Source: an uncultured Alphaproteobacteria bacterium
GTDB lineage: Bacteria; Pseudomonadota; Alphaproteobacteria; Geminicoccales; Geminicoccaceae
Assembly: GCA_937995535.1 (NCBI GenBank)
Contig: CALKJU010000113.1
Location: forward strand, 1 to 32,473
Direction of reading: 5' to 3'
Length of the DNA stretch: 32,473 nucleotides
In this document: piece after piece, positions 1-7,673 of the stretch
Position numbering within the stretch: position 1 is the first letter of the stretch
Layout: every line of letters starts with the position of its first letter
Notes under the pieces: model-generated
The model's input: only the letters and a program-made list of their open reading frames with translations
The model's database searches: none
What the model was told of the DNA's origin: nothing
Position numbers and translations under genes: made by a program

Positions 1-908
1 TCATGGGCTTCTGCATGGCCGGGCTCGGCTTCACCCTGTGCCACGACGCGCTGCACGGCGCCTTCTCGGAGCGCCCGGTGGTCAATCGCTGGCTGGGCTA
101 CAGCTTCGACGCCATCGGCGCCAACGGCTACATGTGGCGGATCACGCACAACCGGCTGCACCATTTCTACACCAACGTGCGCGGCTATGACGACGATGTC
201 GACGTCTCGCCGCTGATCCGCCTCAGCCCGCAGGCGCCGCTACGGCCGATCCATCGCTACCAGCACCTCTACGCGTTCGCGGCCTATGCGCTCTCGACCG
301 TCTTCTGGGTCTTCGCCAAGGACTACGGATACTTCCTGCGGCGCCAGCTCGGACCCTACCGCGACATGCGCCACCCGCCCGCCGCCTGGGCCGGCCTGCT
401 GGTCGGCAAGCTCGCCTATTACGCAATGATGATCGCGCTGCCACTGCTCCTGCTGGATATCACTTGGTGGCAGTTCCTGATCGGGTTCCTGACCGTGCAT
501 CTGGTCGCCGGGCTGATCCTGGGGGTGGTCTTTCAGCTCGCCCACGTGGTGGAACCGACGGAGCACCCCGTCGACGCGCCCGCCGATCCATCGCCGGCGT
601 CATGGATGGCGGCGCAGCTGCGCTCCACGCACAACTTCGCCCGCGGCAACCGCTTTCTCGACTGGTATCTCGGCGGCCTCAACTTCCAGATCGAGCACCA
701 CCTCTTCCCACGCGTCGCGCATGTCCACTACCGGGCGCTGAGCCCGATCGTCGAGGCGGCAGCCGCGCGGCACGGGCTGCCCTACCACGCCTCGCCGTCC
801 CTCCTCGCGGCCATCGCGTCCCATTACCGGACGCTCAAGCGCCTCGGTGCGCCGGCGCCGGCACTCGTGCCCGTGGCCGCTGCCCCTTGCCCGGCCGCCA
901 CGCCGTGA
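1..908 (+). CDS. Membrane fatty acid desaturase, 5'-truncated
   Basis: This is an acyl-lipid or acyl-CoA desaturase of the di-iron membrane family, which inserts a double bond into fatty acyl chains at the cytoplasmic membrane. All three histidine boxes are visible: HDALH near the start, HNRLHH about 35 residues later, and QIEHH in the last third, the last being typical of front-end or linoleoyl-CoA-type desaturases. Two hydrophobic stretches between boxes two and three (LAYYAMMIALPLLLL and the segment around FLTVHLVAGLILGVV) fit a membrane hairpin. The frame is open to the left edge. The first ATG at position 3 lies only about 12 residues before the first histidine box, whereas family members carry some 60-80 residues and a membrane segment there, so the real start is outside the window. 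The tail is Ala/Pro-rich and probably disordered. The substrate and double-bond position cannot be read from the sequence. Confidence 0.9.
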   Translation, partial: MGFCMAGLGFTLCHDALHGAFSERPVVNRWLGYSFDAIGANGYMWRITHNRLHHFYTNVRGYDDDVDVSPLIRLSPQAPLRPIHRYQHLYAFAAYALSTVFWVFAKDYGYFLRRQLGPYRDMRHPPAAWAGLLVGKLAYYAMMIALPLLLLDITWWQFLIGFLTVHLVAGLILGVVFQLAHVVEPTEHPVDAPADPSPASWMAAQLRSTHNFARGNRFLDWYLGGLNFQIEHHLFPRVAHVHYRALSPIVEAAAARHGLPYHASPSLLAAIASHYRTLKRLGAPAPALVPVAAAPCPAATP

Positions 909-954
909 CGATGCTGCGCGCCTGAGGCGACGTCGACCGTGGGGGAAGCGACCG

Positions 955-1854
955 ATGCGGACGATCGCGGCTGCGGCATTGCTGATCATGTGGGCGTTGC
1001 CGGCATCGGCGGCCGGCATGGTGCGCACGATCAATCCGGACAGCTTCTATCCCGAGGGTCCGCTCTGGCATGACGGGCGTCTGCTGTACGTCGAGTACTC
1101 GGCGAACACCGTGATGGCCTGGGACGGGACGGCCAACACGGAGGTCTGGAAGCAGGATGGCTGTGGACCGGCCGCGGTCATCCCCTGGCAGGGTGACCTG
1201 CTCGTCACCTGCTACGATGCCAATACGCTGGTGCGCATCACCGCCGACGGGACGACGGTGGCGCACATCGACGCCGACGCCGACGGCAAGCCGTTCCTGG
1301 GACCGAACGACGCGACGGAGGACGGCCGGGGCGGGTTGTGGCTGTCGATGTCGGGAGTGTACGACGCCGCGGCACCCATCCAGGGCATGGTCTATCACCT
1401 GTCGGCGGACGGCGCCCTGCGCCCGCTTGCGGACAAGATCCACTACAGCAACGGGCTGGCGGTCACCGACGACGGCCGGACGCTGCTCGTCGCCGAGATG
1501 CTCGCCGCGCGCATCCTCGCCTTCACCATCTTGCCCGACGGTACGCTCGGCGAGCGGCGCGTGTTCGCGCGCATGGCCGACATCGTGCCGACGCCGGCCG
1601 ATGCCGACGCCTATTACGGCCCCGACGGGATCAAGGTCGGTGGCGATGGACGGCTGTACATCGCCACCAACGGTGCCGGCGCAGTGCTGGTCACCGACGC
1701 CGACGGCAAGCTGCTCGCCCGTCACGACGTTCCGGCGCGTTATGTCACCAATGTCGGCTTCGGCGCTGATGCGGGCACATTGTTCGTCACGGCCGCGATC
1801 GACGCCTGGAACGCGCCTTACCCCGGGGCCGTCTACGAGATCGACCTCCGCTGA
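955..1854 (+). CDS. Exported SMP-30/gluconolactonase-like beta-propeller protein
   Basis: The 299-residue product belongs to the SMP-30/gluconolactonase/LRE-like six-bladed beta-propellers, which are metal-dependent lactonases or esterases. The start at 955 is preferred because it gives a classical signal peptide (MRT, a hydrophobic run, then a PASAAG cleavage region), so the protein probably acts in the periplasm. An upstream in-frame start would overlap the desaturase gene and hide the signal. A purine-rich GGGGGAAG lies ahead of the ATG. Family landmarks are the YPEGPLW segment near residue 34 (a metal-ligand Glu in the family), GPNDATEDGRGGLW, YSNGLAVTDDG and YGPDGIKVGGDG, the usual Asn and Asp ligand positions of successive blades. 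The gene follows the desaturase by 46 bp and converges with the next gene. The substrate is unknown; it may be a sugar lactonase or only a propeller-fold binding protein. Confidence 0.82.
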   Translation: MRTIAAAALLIMWALPASAAGMVRTINPDSFYPEGPLWHDGRLLYVEYSANTVMAWDGTANTEVWKQDGCGPAAVIPWQGDLLVTCYDANTLVRITADGTTVAHIDADADGKPFLGPNDATEDGRGGLWLSMSGVYDAAAPIQGMVYHLSADGALRPLADKIHYSNGLAVTDDGRTLLVAEMLAARILAFTILPDGTLGERRVFARMADIVPTPADADAYYGPDGIKVGGDGRLYIATNGAGAVLVTDADGKLLARHDVPARYVTNVGFGADAGTLFVTAAIDAWNAPYPGAVYEIDLR

Positions 1855-1867
1855 GCCGGCGCTCGCG

Positions 1868-2932
1868 CTACTGCACGAGGCCGCGCGCGGCGACCTTGAA
1901 GGCGCGCTCGACCCGGTCGCCACGGACGCCGTAGACAGTGTCGAACAGATTGCTCACCACGCAGGCATGATTGGGAATCACCGTGACCCGCTCGCCGACG
2001 GCCGGCCGGGCATTGCTCGCGCTGCAGTCGACGTGACCGTGCTCCTCGCTGAATTTCTCCAGCACGAGCTGCGGATACTCGACGAAGTATCCGTAGTCCG
2101 GCAGGCCCAGCGTATCGGAGGAGAAGGTCTTGCTGCCGGCGTCGAGGATGGCGCGCCCATCGGTCGGGCGTGACACCACCGTGGTCAGAACACGCAGGGC
2201 ACAGTCCTCGAAGGTGCCGAACCCGCCGGCGACCAGCGAGCGATCGCTGTAGATGTAGGTGCCCGGGCGGTGCTCGGTGGCGACAGCGACCTGGTGCGCG
2301 CTGTAGAGATCGGGGGTGCCGCCATTGCTGACCGTGCGGCACTCGATCCCGGCCGCCTCGACCGCCGCCTTCGCCTCGCTCAGCCAGGCGTTGACCTGGA
2401 GCGTGCGGTGTTTCGGCGGGTAGGTCATCAGACCGTCGAAGCGCAGGCCGGGCAGCGCGGCCACGATCCGGGCCAGGGCCGTGGCCTCCTCGGCCGACTG
2501 CACCCCGCAGCGCTCCGCGCCCGTGTCGCATTCGACCAGCACCGGCAGCTCGAGCCCGACCCCGGCCATGGCGTCGGACAGGCCGCGGGCGACGATCTCG
2601 TTGTCGATGGCGACGCCGAGCCGCACGCGGCGGGCGAGCGCGACGAGGCGCGTCAGCTTGGCCCGACCGATCAGGTTGAAGGTCAGCAGGATGTCGTCCA
2701 GCCCGGCGTCGGCCATGACCTCAGCCTCGCCGATCTTCTGGCAGGTGATGCCGACGGCCCCCAGCTCGACCTGCAGCCGCGCGAGTTCCGGCAGCTTGTG
2801 CGTCTTGATGTGCGGGCGCAGCCGCAGACCGTGGGCATCGGCATAGGCCTGGGCGCGGCCGAGATTGGCCTCGACCCGGTCGAGGTCGATCAGCACCGCG
2901 GGCGTGTCGAGATCGTCGACGGTCCAGGGCAT
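1868..2932 (-). CDS. D-threonine aldolase-like PLP enzyme (alanine racemase-type barrel)
   Basis: The 354-residue protein has the fold-type III PLP layout of D-threonine aldolase and D-serine or 3-hydroxy-D-aspartate dehydratases: an alanine racemase-like barrel followed by a metal-containing beta domain. The N-terminal DTPAVLIDLDRVEAN and RPHIKTHK motifs are characteristic, with the likely PLP lysine at residue 43. The C-terminal PNHACVVSN segment supplies His322 and Cys324, the divalent-metal pair of this family. It probably cleaves or dehydrates a D-3-hydroxy-amino acid, and the exact reaction cannot be told apart by eye. The start at 2932 is chosen because GGAGG lies seven bases upstream; an ATG 11 codons earlier lacks this. 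It converges with the SMP-30-like gene, leaving only 13 bp between the stops and no obvious terminator there, and is divergent from the lipoprotein hydrolase gene. Confidence 0.85.
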   Translation of the reverse strand: MPWTVDDLDTPAVLIDLDRVEANLGRAQAYADAHGLRLRPHIKTHKLPELARLQVELGAVGITCQKIGEAEVMADAGLDDILLTFNLIGRAKLTRLVALARRVRLGVAIDNEIVARGLSDAMAGVGLELPVLVECDTGAERCGVQSAEEATALARIVAALPGLRFDGLMTYPPKHRTLQVNAWLSEAKAAVEAAGIECRTVSNGGTPDLYSAHQVAVATEHRPGTYIYSDRSLVAGGFGTFEDCALRVLTTVVSRPTDGRAILDAGSKTFSSDTLGLPDYGYFVEYPQLVLEKFSEEHGHVDCSASNARPAVGERVTVIPNHACVVSNLFDTVYGVRGDRVERAFKVAARGLVQ

Positions 2933-2994
2933 CGGGTACCTCCGGCGGACGCGCGATGCTTGCACCCTCGCCCGCCAGCGACAAGGTCACCGCC

Positions 2995-3720
2995 ATGCCC
3001 CTAAGGACACTGGCGACCGCTCTCCTCGCCGCCCTCGCCGCATTGGCGGCCTGCCGGACCCCACCGCCCGGCGACGGCTCGCTCGCGCGCGCGGCTCCGG
3101 CGCCGCGTGCCGGCGTCGTCCTGGTCCACGGCTTCGCCCGCAACCCGTCCCATCATGCCGACCATGTCGCGGCCCTCGGCGGCGTCCGCGTGGCGGTCGT
3201 CGCGCCGGCGATGCCCTCGCTCCTGGGTGGGGAGACAGCGCGTGACGTGGCGGTCGGTGAGACAGTGGCCGCCACGGCCCGACTGCGCCGCTCGGTCGGA
3301 CCCGATGTGCCGGTGACGCTCGTCGGCTTCTCTGCAGGCGGCGCGATCGTCACCGAGGCCGCGGCGCGGCTCGCCGCCGATGGCCATAAGCCCGATGGCC
3401 TCGTCCTGCTCGATCCGGTGCCGTGGTCCCGGACGCTGACCGCGGCCGCCAGCCTGCCGCGTGAGCTGCCGGGGCTGGTGCTCCTCGCCCCGCCCGGCGG
3501 CTGCAACGCCGGCGGGCGGGGCGAGCTCCTGGCCGCGGCCCTGCCAGGACCGACCCTCGTCGAGACCGTCCCGGGTGCCTCGCATTGCGACTTCGAGGCC
3601 CCGACCGACACCCTCTGCCGGCTCGCCTGCGGGCCGGACCACCCGGACCGGCGTTCGGCGATCATCACCGAACTCGTCCGCTTCGCGATCGAGCCGCCGG
3701 CGGCCGTCACCGGCCATTGA
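2995..3720 (+). CDS. Alpha/beta hydrolase lipoprotein
   Basis: The 241-residue protein is an alpha/beta hydrolase with a lipoprotein signal. Starting at 2995, the first 20 residues form a short charged start, a hydrophobic Ala/Leu run and a perfect LAAC lipobox with Cys20 as the lipidated residue. This argues against the in-frame ATG 13 codons upstream. The hydrolase core shows the oxyanion-side LVHGFARNP near residue 44, the nucleophile elbow GFSAGG with Ser113, an LLDP strand end with a possible acid near Asp140, and the catalytic His197 in GASHCDFE. The protein is therefore probably a membrane-tethered serine esterase, lipase or peptidase facing the periplasm. Four later cysteines (near residues 170, 198, 208 and 214) could form disulfides there. 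The substrate is not recognisable. It is divergent from the D-threonine aldolase-like gene, with 62 bp between the starts. Confidence 0.75.
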   Translation: MPLRTLATALLAALAALAACRTPPPGDGSLARAAPAPRAGVVLVHGFARNPSHHADHVAALGGVRVAVVAPAMPSLLGGETARDVAVGETVAATARLRRSVGPDVPVTLVGFSAGGAIVTEAAARLAADGHKPDGLVLLDPVPWSRTLTAAASLPRELPGLVLLAPPGGCNAGGRGELLAAALPGPTLVETVPGASHCDFEAPTDTLCRLACGPDHPDRRSAIITELVRFAIEPPAAVTGH

Positions 3721-3775
3721 CGGGCCGATGCGGCCGCCCGAGTCTCCGCGCGTCGGCGACAGGGAGGGCCGCGCC

Positions 3776-4681
3776 ATGGCGATCCGCTTCGGCATCAACC
3801 CGATCGGCTGGTCGAACGACGACCTGCCGGAGCTGGGCGGCGACATCCCGCTCGAGACCTGCCTCGCCGAGACCCGGCAGGCCGGCTACAGCGGCATCGA
3901 GAAGGGCGGCAAGTTCCCGAACGAGGCCAACGCGCTCCGGCTGGTGCTCGCGAGACACGGGCTGCAGCTCGTCTCAGGCTGGTTCTCCGGCGAGCTGCGC
4001 TCGCGTTCGATCGAGGACGAGAAGAAGCGCATCGACGAGCACATGCGCCTGCTGATGGCCGCCGGTGCCGAGGTGCTGGTCTACGCCGAAACCACCGGCA
4101 CGGTGCAGGCGGATCTCGACACGCCGGTGGCCGACCGTCCGCGAATGCCGGAGGCGGAGTTCCCGGCGTACGCCGCCAAGCTCACCGCCTTCGCCGAGTG
4201 GATGAAGGCCGAGGGCATCGCGATGACCTTCCATCACCATATGGGCACGGTCATCGAGACCGAGCGCGAGGTCGACCTGCTCATGGAGCACAGCGGCGAG
4301 GCGGTGGGGCTGCTGCTCGATACCGGGCACCTCACCTTCGCCGGCGGCAACGTCGCCGCCACCACGCGGCGCTGGGGCAAGCGCATCAACCACGTTCACT
4401 GCAAGAACATCCGCCCGCTGGTCCTGGCCGAGGTGCACCGCAATCGCTGGAGCTTCCTCAAGGGCGTGCTCGAAGGGGTGTTCACCGTCCCGGGCGACCC
4501 CGAAGGCTGCATCGACTTCCGCAGCTTCGCCAGGGTCCTGAAGGAGGTCGGCTACAGCGGCTGGGCGGTGGTCGAGGCCGAGCAGGATCCCGAGAAGGCC
4601 AATCCCCTGAAATATGCGACGATGGGCATCACGGAGCTGCGCGCCGCCTTCGGCGAGGCGGGCTTCGAGATCCGCGGCTGA
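3776..4681 (+). CDS. iolE: Inosose dehydratase-like xylose isomerase-type TIM barrel
   Basis: The 301-residue TIM barrel belongs to the AP endonuclease 2/xylose isomerase-like superfamily and looks like IolE, which dehydrates 2-keto-myo-inositol in inositol catabolism. Supporting features are the N-terminal GINPIGWSNDDLPELGGD, the glycine/lysine-rich GIEKGGKFPNE, an FHHHMGT segment in the barrel core, LLDTGHL near residue 181, HVHCKNIR near 206 and VVEAEQDP near 266. These match the metal-binding Glu, Asp and His positions of the family and the typical IolE length. The start at 3776 has a strong AGGGAGGG site upstream. No other inositol genes lie in the window, so an isolated or scattered inositol pathway, or a related sugar-acid isomerase or dehydratase, remains possible. 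The stop codon is only two bases from the stress promoter of the next gene. Confidence 0.85.
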   Translation: MAIRFGINPIGWSNDDLPELGGDIPLETCLAETRQAGYSGIEKGGKFPNEANALRLVLARHGLQLVSGWFSGELRSRSIEDEKKRIDEHMRLLMAAGAEVLVYAETTGTVQADLDTPVADRPRMPEAEFPAYAAKLTAFAEWMKAEGIAMTFHHHMGTVIETEREVDLLMEHSGEAVGLLLDTGHLTFAGGNVAATTRRWGKRINHVHCKNIRPLVLAEVHRNRWSFLKGVLEGVFTVPGDPEGCIDFRSFARVLKEVGYSGWAVVEAEQDPEKANPLKYATMGITELRAAFGEAGFEIRG

Positions 4682-4683
4682 CG

Positions 4684-4708
4684 GGAACCCCTCGCACGTC
4701 ACTCCGTT
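4684..4708 (+). promoter_or_regulatory. EcfG-type general stress response promoter
   Basis: GGAAC at 4684-4688 is followed after exactly 16 bases by CGTT at 4705-4708. This is the consensus of promoters read by the alphaproteobacterial general-stress sigma factor EcfG. It lies 66 bp upstream of the YciE/DUF892 gene, a type of gene often in that regulon. The match is seen directly; use of the promoter is inferred. Confidence 0.65.
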
Positions 4709-4774
4709 GGTCGCTCAGATCGCGACCGGGCTCGGCCCGACAGCGGTCGTTCATCGGACCTGCGGAGACATCCT

Positions 4775-5302
4775 ATGCCCATGACCACGCTTCACGAGAT
4801 GTTCGTGCACGGCCTGCGCGACATGTACCACGCGGAGAAGCAGCTCACGAAGGCGCTGCCGAGGATGGCCCGTGCGGCGAACGATGCCGAGCTCCGGGCG
4901 GCGTTCGAGAGCCATCTCGAGGAGACCAACGGGCAGATCGAGACGCTCGAGCAGGTCTTCGAGAGCCTCAATGTCGCGGCGCGCGGCGTCCGCTGCGAGG
5001 CGATCGAGGGCCTGGTCGCGGAGAGCCGCGAGATCATCGAGGGGATCGAGGACGAGCGCGTCCGCGACGCCGGCCTGGTCCTCGCCGCGCGCAAGGTCGA
5101 GCACTACGAGATCGCCAGCTACAGCGCGTTGGCCGAGGTGGCCCGCGAGCTGGGCAAGACCGAGGCGGCCAAGCTGCTGAGCGACATCCTGCAGCAGGAG
5201 AGCGCCGCCGACAGCAAGCTCGGCAAGCTCGCCGCCTCGGGGATCAACAAGGCCGCCGCCAGGGACGGCCGCGGCAGCAGCGGAGCGGCGCGCGCCGCCT
5301 GA
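4775..5302 (+). CDS. YciE/YciF-type ferritin-like stress protein (DUF892)
   Basis: The 175-residue protein is a ferritin-like four-helix bundle of the DUF892 family. It begins with the typical LHEMFVHGLRDMYHAEKQLTKALPRMA, followed by helices carrying the spaced carboxylate/His ligands expected for a di-iron site: the Glu in YHAEKQ, FESHLEETNGQ, and later VEHYEIASY. Family members such as E. coli YciE and YciF are induced by stress, but their biochemical role is unsettled. The last 25 residues are Ala/Gly/Arg-rich and beyond the domain. The gene stands alone, with its own EcfG-like promoter in the 93 bp upstream, and converges with the CobW gene. Expression in stationary phase or under osmotic or oxidative stress is likely but inferred from the promoter only. 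Confidence 0.9.
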   Translation: MPMTTLHEMFVHGLRDMYHAEKQLTKALPRMARAANDAELRAAFESHLEETNGQIETLEQVFESLNVAARGVRCEAIEGLVAESREIIEGIEDERVRDAGLVLAARKVEHYEIASYSALAEVARELGKTEAAKLLSDILQQESAADSKLGKLAASGINKAAARDGRGSSGAARAA

Positions 5303-5316
5303 GGCGCTCCACGGGC

Positions 5317-5334
5317 GCGGCGGCACCCCGCCGC
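5317..5334. terminator. GC hairpin between convergent genes
   Basis: GCGGCGG at 5317-5323 pairs perfectly with CCGCCGC at 5328-5334 across a four-base loop, in the 43-bp gap between the convergent DUF892 and CobW genes. Neither side has a T-tract, so intrinsic termination would be weak. A barrier or Rho-assisted role is possible. Confidence 0.3.
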
Positions 5335-5345
5335 CGTGCCCCGGC

Positions 5346-6377
5346 TCAGCCTGCCGGCACTGCCGCCGCGAGGCGCAGGAAGGTTCGGAACGAGCGGTCG
5401 AGCAGGGCGCCGTCGAGGCTGCGGGCGATCACCACGAGCCGCGTGCCGGGCGCAAGGCCGGGCGGCCAGCTGGCGAGGTGCTGCGGCTCGTGGATCAGGT
5501 GCTGGACGCCCTGCACGACGATCGGCTGGTCGATGCCAACGACGCGCAGCAGGCCCTTGACGCGCAGGATCCGGTCGCCGTGCCGATTGAGCAGCATCGC
5601 GAGCCACAGCCCGAACGCCGCCCAGTCGACCGGCTCGTCCATGGTCAGCAGGTGCGCCCGTACCTCCGGCCGGTGCGGCGTGTGGCCGGCGTCGTCCGGC
5701 GGGGCGGCAGCGAGCCAGTGGCCCACCTCGGCCGGCCGCGCATCGGGGTCGTGGAGGTCCATGACGACCAGCTCCGCTAACGCGTCGTCGGCAATGGCCG
5801 ACGGCGTGAGCGTGGCGGTCGGATTGATCGCCCGCAGCCGAGCCGACAAGGCCGCGACCTGCGCGGGCTCGACGAGGTCGGTCTTGGACAGCACGAGGCG
5901 GTCGGCGACCGCCACCTGATGCATCGCCTCGACGAACCGGTTGAGCGTGTCGTCGCCGTTCACCGCGTCGACGACGGTGACGATGGCGCCCAAGCGGAAC
6001 TGCCAGCGCAGCATCGGATCGGCGGTCAGCGTGGCGACCAACGGCGCGGGCTCGGCGAGCCCGGTGGTCTCGATCACGACCCGCGAGAACGGTGGCACGC
6101 CACCGCGTCGGCGGCGCTCCAGCAGGCGCAGAAGAGCTTCCTTGAGCTCGCCGCGGATCGTGCAGCACAAGCAGCCGCTTCGCAGCAGCACGACCTCCTC
6201 GTCGACCGCCTCGACCAGCAGATGGTCGAGCCCGACCTCGCCCAGCTCGTTGATCAGCACGGCGCTGTCGGCGAGGCGCGGCGAGCGCAGCAAACGGCGC
6301 AGCAGCGTGGTCTTGCCGCTACCGAGAAACCCGGTCAGCAGGTTGGCGGTGAGCGGTGGCGCCGCGGCGTCGCTCAC
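5346..6377 (-). CDS. CobW/COG0523 metal-chaperone GTPase
   Basis: The 343-residue protein is a G3E GTPase of the CobW/ZNG (COG0523) group, which delivers metals such as Zn or Co to client enzymes using GTP. It shows the Walker A GFLGSGKTT at residues 16-24, a switch with the signature metal motif GCLCC (Cys69, Cys71, Cys72), an ETTGLAEP segment, the guanine-specificity SKTD motif in place of the common NKxD, and a C-terminal CobW domain from about residue 230 (RVKGLLRV, then a PGTRLVVI strand). It starts with GTG overlapping the stop of the preceding 98-residue gene (GTGA), so translation is probably coupled. It ends an apparent three-gene operon with a PgdA-like deacetylase, which makes that enzyme or the small Cys protein a candidate client. 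The metal is not deducible. Confidence 0.88.
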   Translation of the reverse strand: MSDAAAPPLTANLLTGFLGSGKTTLLRRLLRSPRLADSAVLINELGEVGLDHLLVEAVDEEVVLLRSGCLCCTIRGELKEALLRLLERRRRGGVPPFSRVVIETTGLAEPAPLVATLTADPMLRWQFRLGAIVTVVDAVNGDDTLNRFVEAMHQVAVADRLVLSKTDLVEPAQVAALSARLRAINPTATLTPSAIADDALAELVVMDLHDPDARPAEVGHWLAAAPPDDAGHTPHRPEVRAHLLTMDEPVDWAAFGLWLAMLLNRHGDRILRVKGLLRVVGIDQPIVVQGVQHLIHEPQHLASWPPGLAPGTRLVVIARSLDGALLDRSFRTFLRLAAAVPAG

Positions 6378-6670
6378 CACCGCTCGAGCTCGCCGAGCAG
6401 CGCCGGGTCGAGCGGATCGCATGGCCGACCCGCGAGGCGCTCGGCAGTCGGCCACAGGGTACCGACATGATCGACCACCGCAGCGCGACCGGTGCGCCCG
6501 GTCAGGGTGTAGCGGCCAGCCCAGCTCGCCAGCCGCAGCCCGAACGGCTGCAGCATGCGGTTGGCGACCTCGACACGGTGGCGACGCTCGGCCTCCGGCG
6601 TGCGGCCGCGCTCGCCCGGCGCGTCGCTCCAGTGCCGCGCGCCGCCGAACAGCCCGCAGAGACCGCACAT
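6374..6670 (-). CDS. Small conserved protein with N-terminal CGLCG motif
   Basis: The 98-residue protein has no domain I can name with confidence. It starts MCGLCGLFGGARHW, giving two cysteines in a CxxC arrangement and a nearby histidine, a plausible metal or redox site. The central part (LQPFGLRLASWAGRYTLTGRTG) and a valine-rich strand (AAVVDHVGTLWPTAERL) look folded rather than random, and the C-terminus is acidic and leucine-rich. The gene begins six bases after the deacetylase stop and overlaps the CobW start by four bases. Conservation of such small genes next to CobW genes is my recollection, not something shown here. A role as a metal-binding adaptor between the GTPase and its client is a guess from position and the CxxC motif. 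The tight spacing is good evidence that it is a real gene. Confidence 0.75.
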   Translation of the reverse strand: MCGLCGLFGGARHWSDAPGERGRTPEAERRHRVEVANRMLQPFGLRLASWAGRYTLTGRTGRAAVVDHVGTLWPTAERLAGRPCDPLDPALLGELERW

Positions 6671-6676
6671 CGTCCG

Positions 6677-7576
6677 TTACGAGACGGGTCGTGCCGCCCC
6701 GCCGCGGGGATAGCGCCGGGCGAAGTCGTCGGCGATCTCCTCCATCGTCACGAACCGCACCCCCGGATGGTCCTTCATGTGGTTGAACAGCCGCTCGTGC
6801 ATGGCCAGCACATGCGGCTTGCCCGAGACGTCGGGATGGATGGTCAGCGGGAACACGGCGTAGTCGTACTCGCGGTAGACCCAGTCGAACTGGTCGCGCC
6901 ACATCTGCTCGATGTCGCGCGGGTTGACGAAGCCGTGGCTGTTCGGGGCCGCCTTGATGAACATCATCGGCGGCAGATCGTCGAGGTACCAGGAGGCCGG
7001 GATCTCGATGAGATCGGTCTCCGAGCCGCGCTCGAGCGGCGTCATCCAGGCGCTCGGATGCTTGCTGTAGTCGATCTTCGTCCAGCGGTCGCCGACCCGG
7101 ACGTAGTAGGGGTGGTGGTCGTTGTGCATCAGCGAGTGGTCGTACTTGATACCCTTCTTGAGCAGCAGCTCGTTGGTCTTGGCGCCGAACTCCCACCACG
7201 GTGCCACGTAGCCGCGCGGGCTCTGGCCGGAGACCTTGGTGATCACCTCGATGCACTTGTCGAAGATCGCCTCTTCCTGCTCGGGCGTCATGGCGATCGG
7301 GTTCTCGTGGCTGTAGCCGTGCATCCCGATCTCGTGCCCGGCGTCCGCCACGGCCTTGATCTGCGGGAAGAAGGTCTCGATCGAGTGGCCGGGCACGAAC
7401 CAGGTCGTGCGGATCCCCCAGCGCTCGAACAGGCGCAGCAGCCGTGGCGTGCCGACCTCGCCGGCGAACATGCCACGGCTGATGTCACACGGGCTGTCCT
7501 CGCCGCCATAGGAGCCGAGCCAGCCCGCCACCGCGTCGACATCGATCCCGTAGCTGACGAAGATCTCCTTGGGCAT
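6677..7576 (-). CDS. Polysaccharide deacetylase family protein, HpPgdA-like
   Basis: The 299-residue protein is a NodB-fold deacetylase that, from memory, resembles Helicobacter pylori PgdA along its whole length, including the shared [12 protein letters not shown] and [11 protein letters not shown] stretches. Metal-site candidates are Asp12/Asp14 (YGIDVDA) and His86 and His90 in HGYSH. The third motif is [11 protein letters not shown] near residue 121, and a late [13 protein letters not shown] supplies the last conserved His. There is no signal peptide, so it acts in the cytoplasm, which is odd for a peptidoglycan deacetylase; relatives in this group include cyclic imidases, an alternative for this protein. 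The start at 7576 follows a GGGGGAGAG site; a GTG five codons upstream is less likely. It heads an operon with the Cys-motif gene (6-bp gap) and the CobW GTPase. Confidence 0.88.
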   Translation of the reverse strand: MPKEIFVSYGIDVDAVAGWLGSYGGEDSPCDISRGMFAGEVGTPRLLRLFERWGIRTTWFVPGHSIETFFPQIKAVADAGHEIGMHGYSHENPIAMTPEQEEAIFDKCIEVITKVSGQSPRGYVAPWWEFGAKTNELLLKKGIKYDHSLMHNDHHPYYVRVGDRWTKIDYSKHPSAWMTPLERGSETDLIEIPASWYLDDLPPMMFIKAAPNSHGFVNPRDIEQMWRDQFDWVYREYDYAVFPLTIHPDVSGKPHVLAMHERLFNHMKDHPGVRFVTMEEIADDFARRYPRGGAARPVS

Positions 7577-7673
7577 CCGTCTCTCCCCCACTCCCTCGGC
7601 CGCCCGTCCTGCGGCCTCCGCGACCGCCTAGGAGTGCCAGCGCCGACGCGACACGTCGAGAGGGAGGGGCCGG

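Noticed and set aside
1855..1867. Terminator between the convergent SMP-30 and aldolase-like genes
   Set aside because: Only 13 bp separate the stops and no hairpin with a T-tract is visible.
2956..2994. Upstream ATG for the lipoprotein hydrolase
   Set aside because: It would add 13 polar residues before the lipoprotein signal; starting at 2995 gives a standard signal with LAAC.
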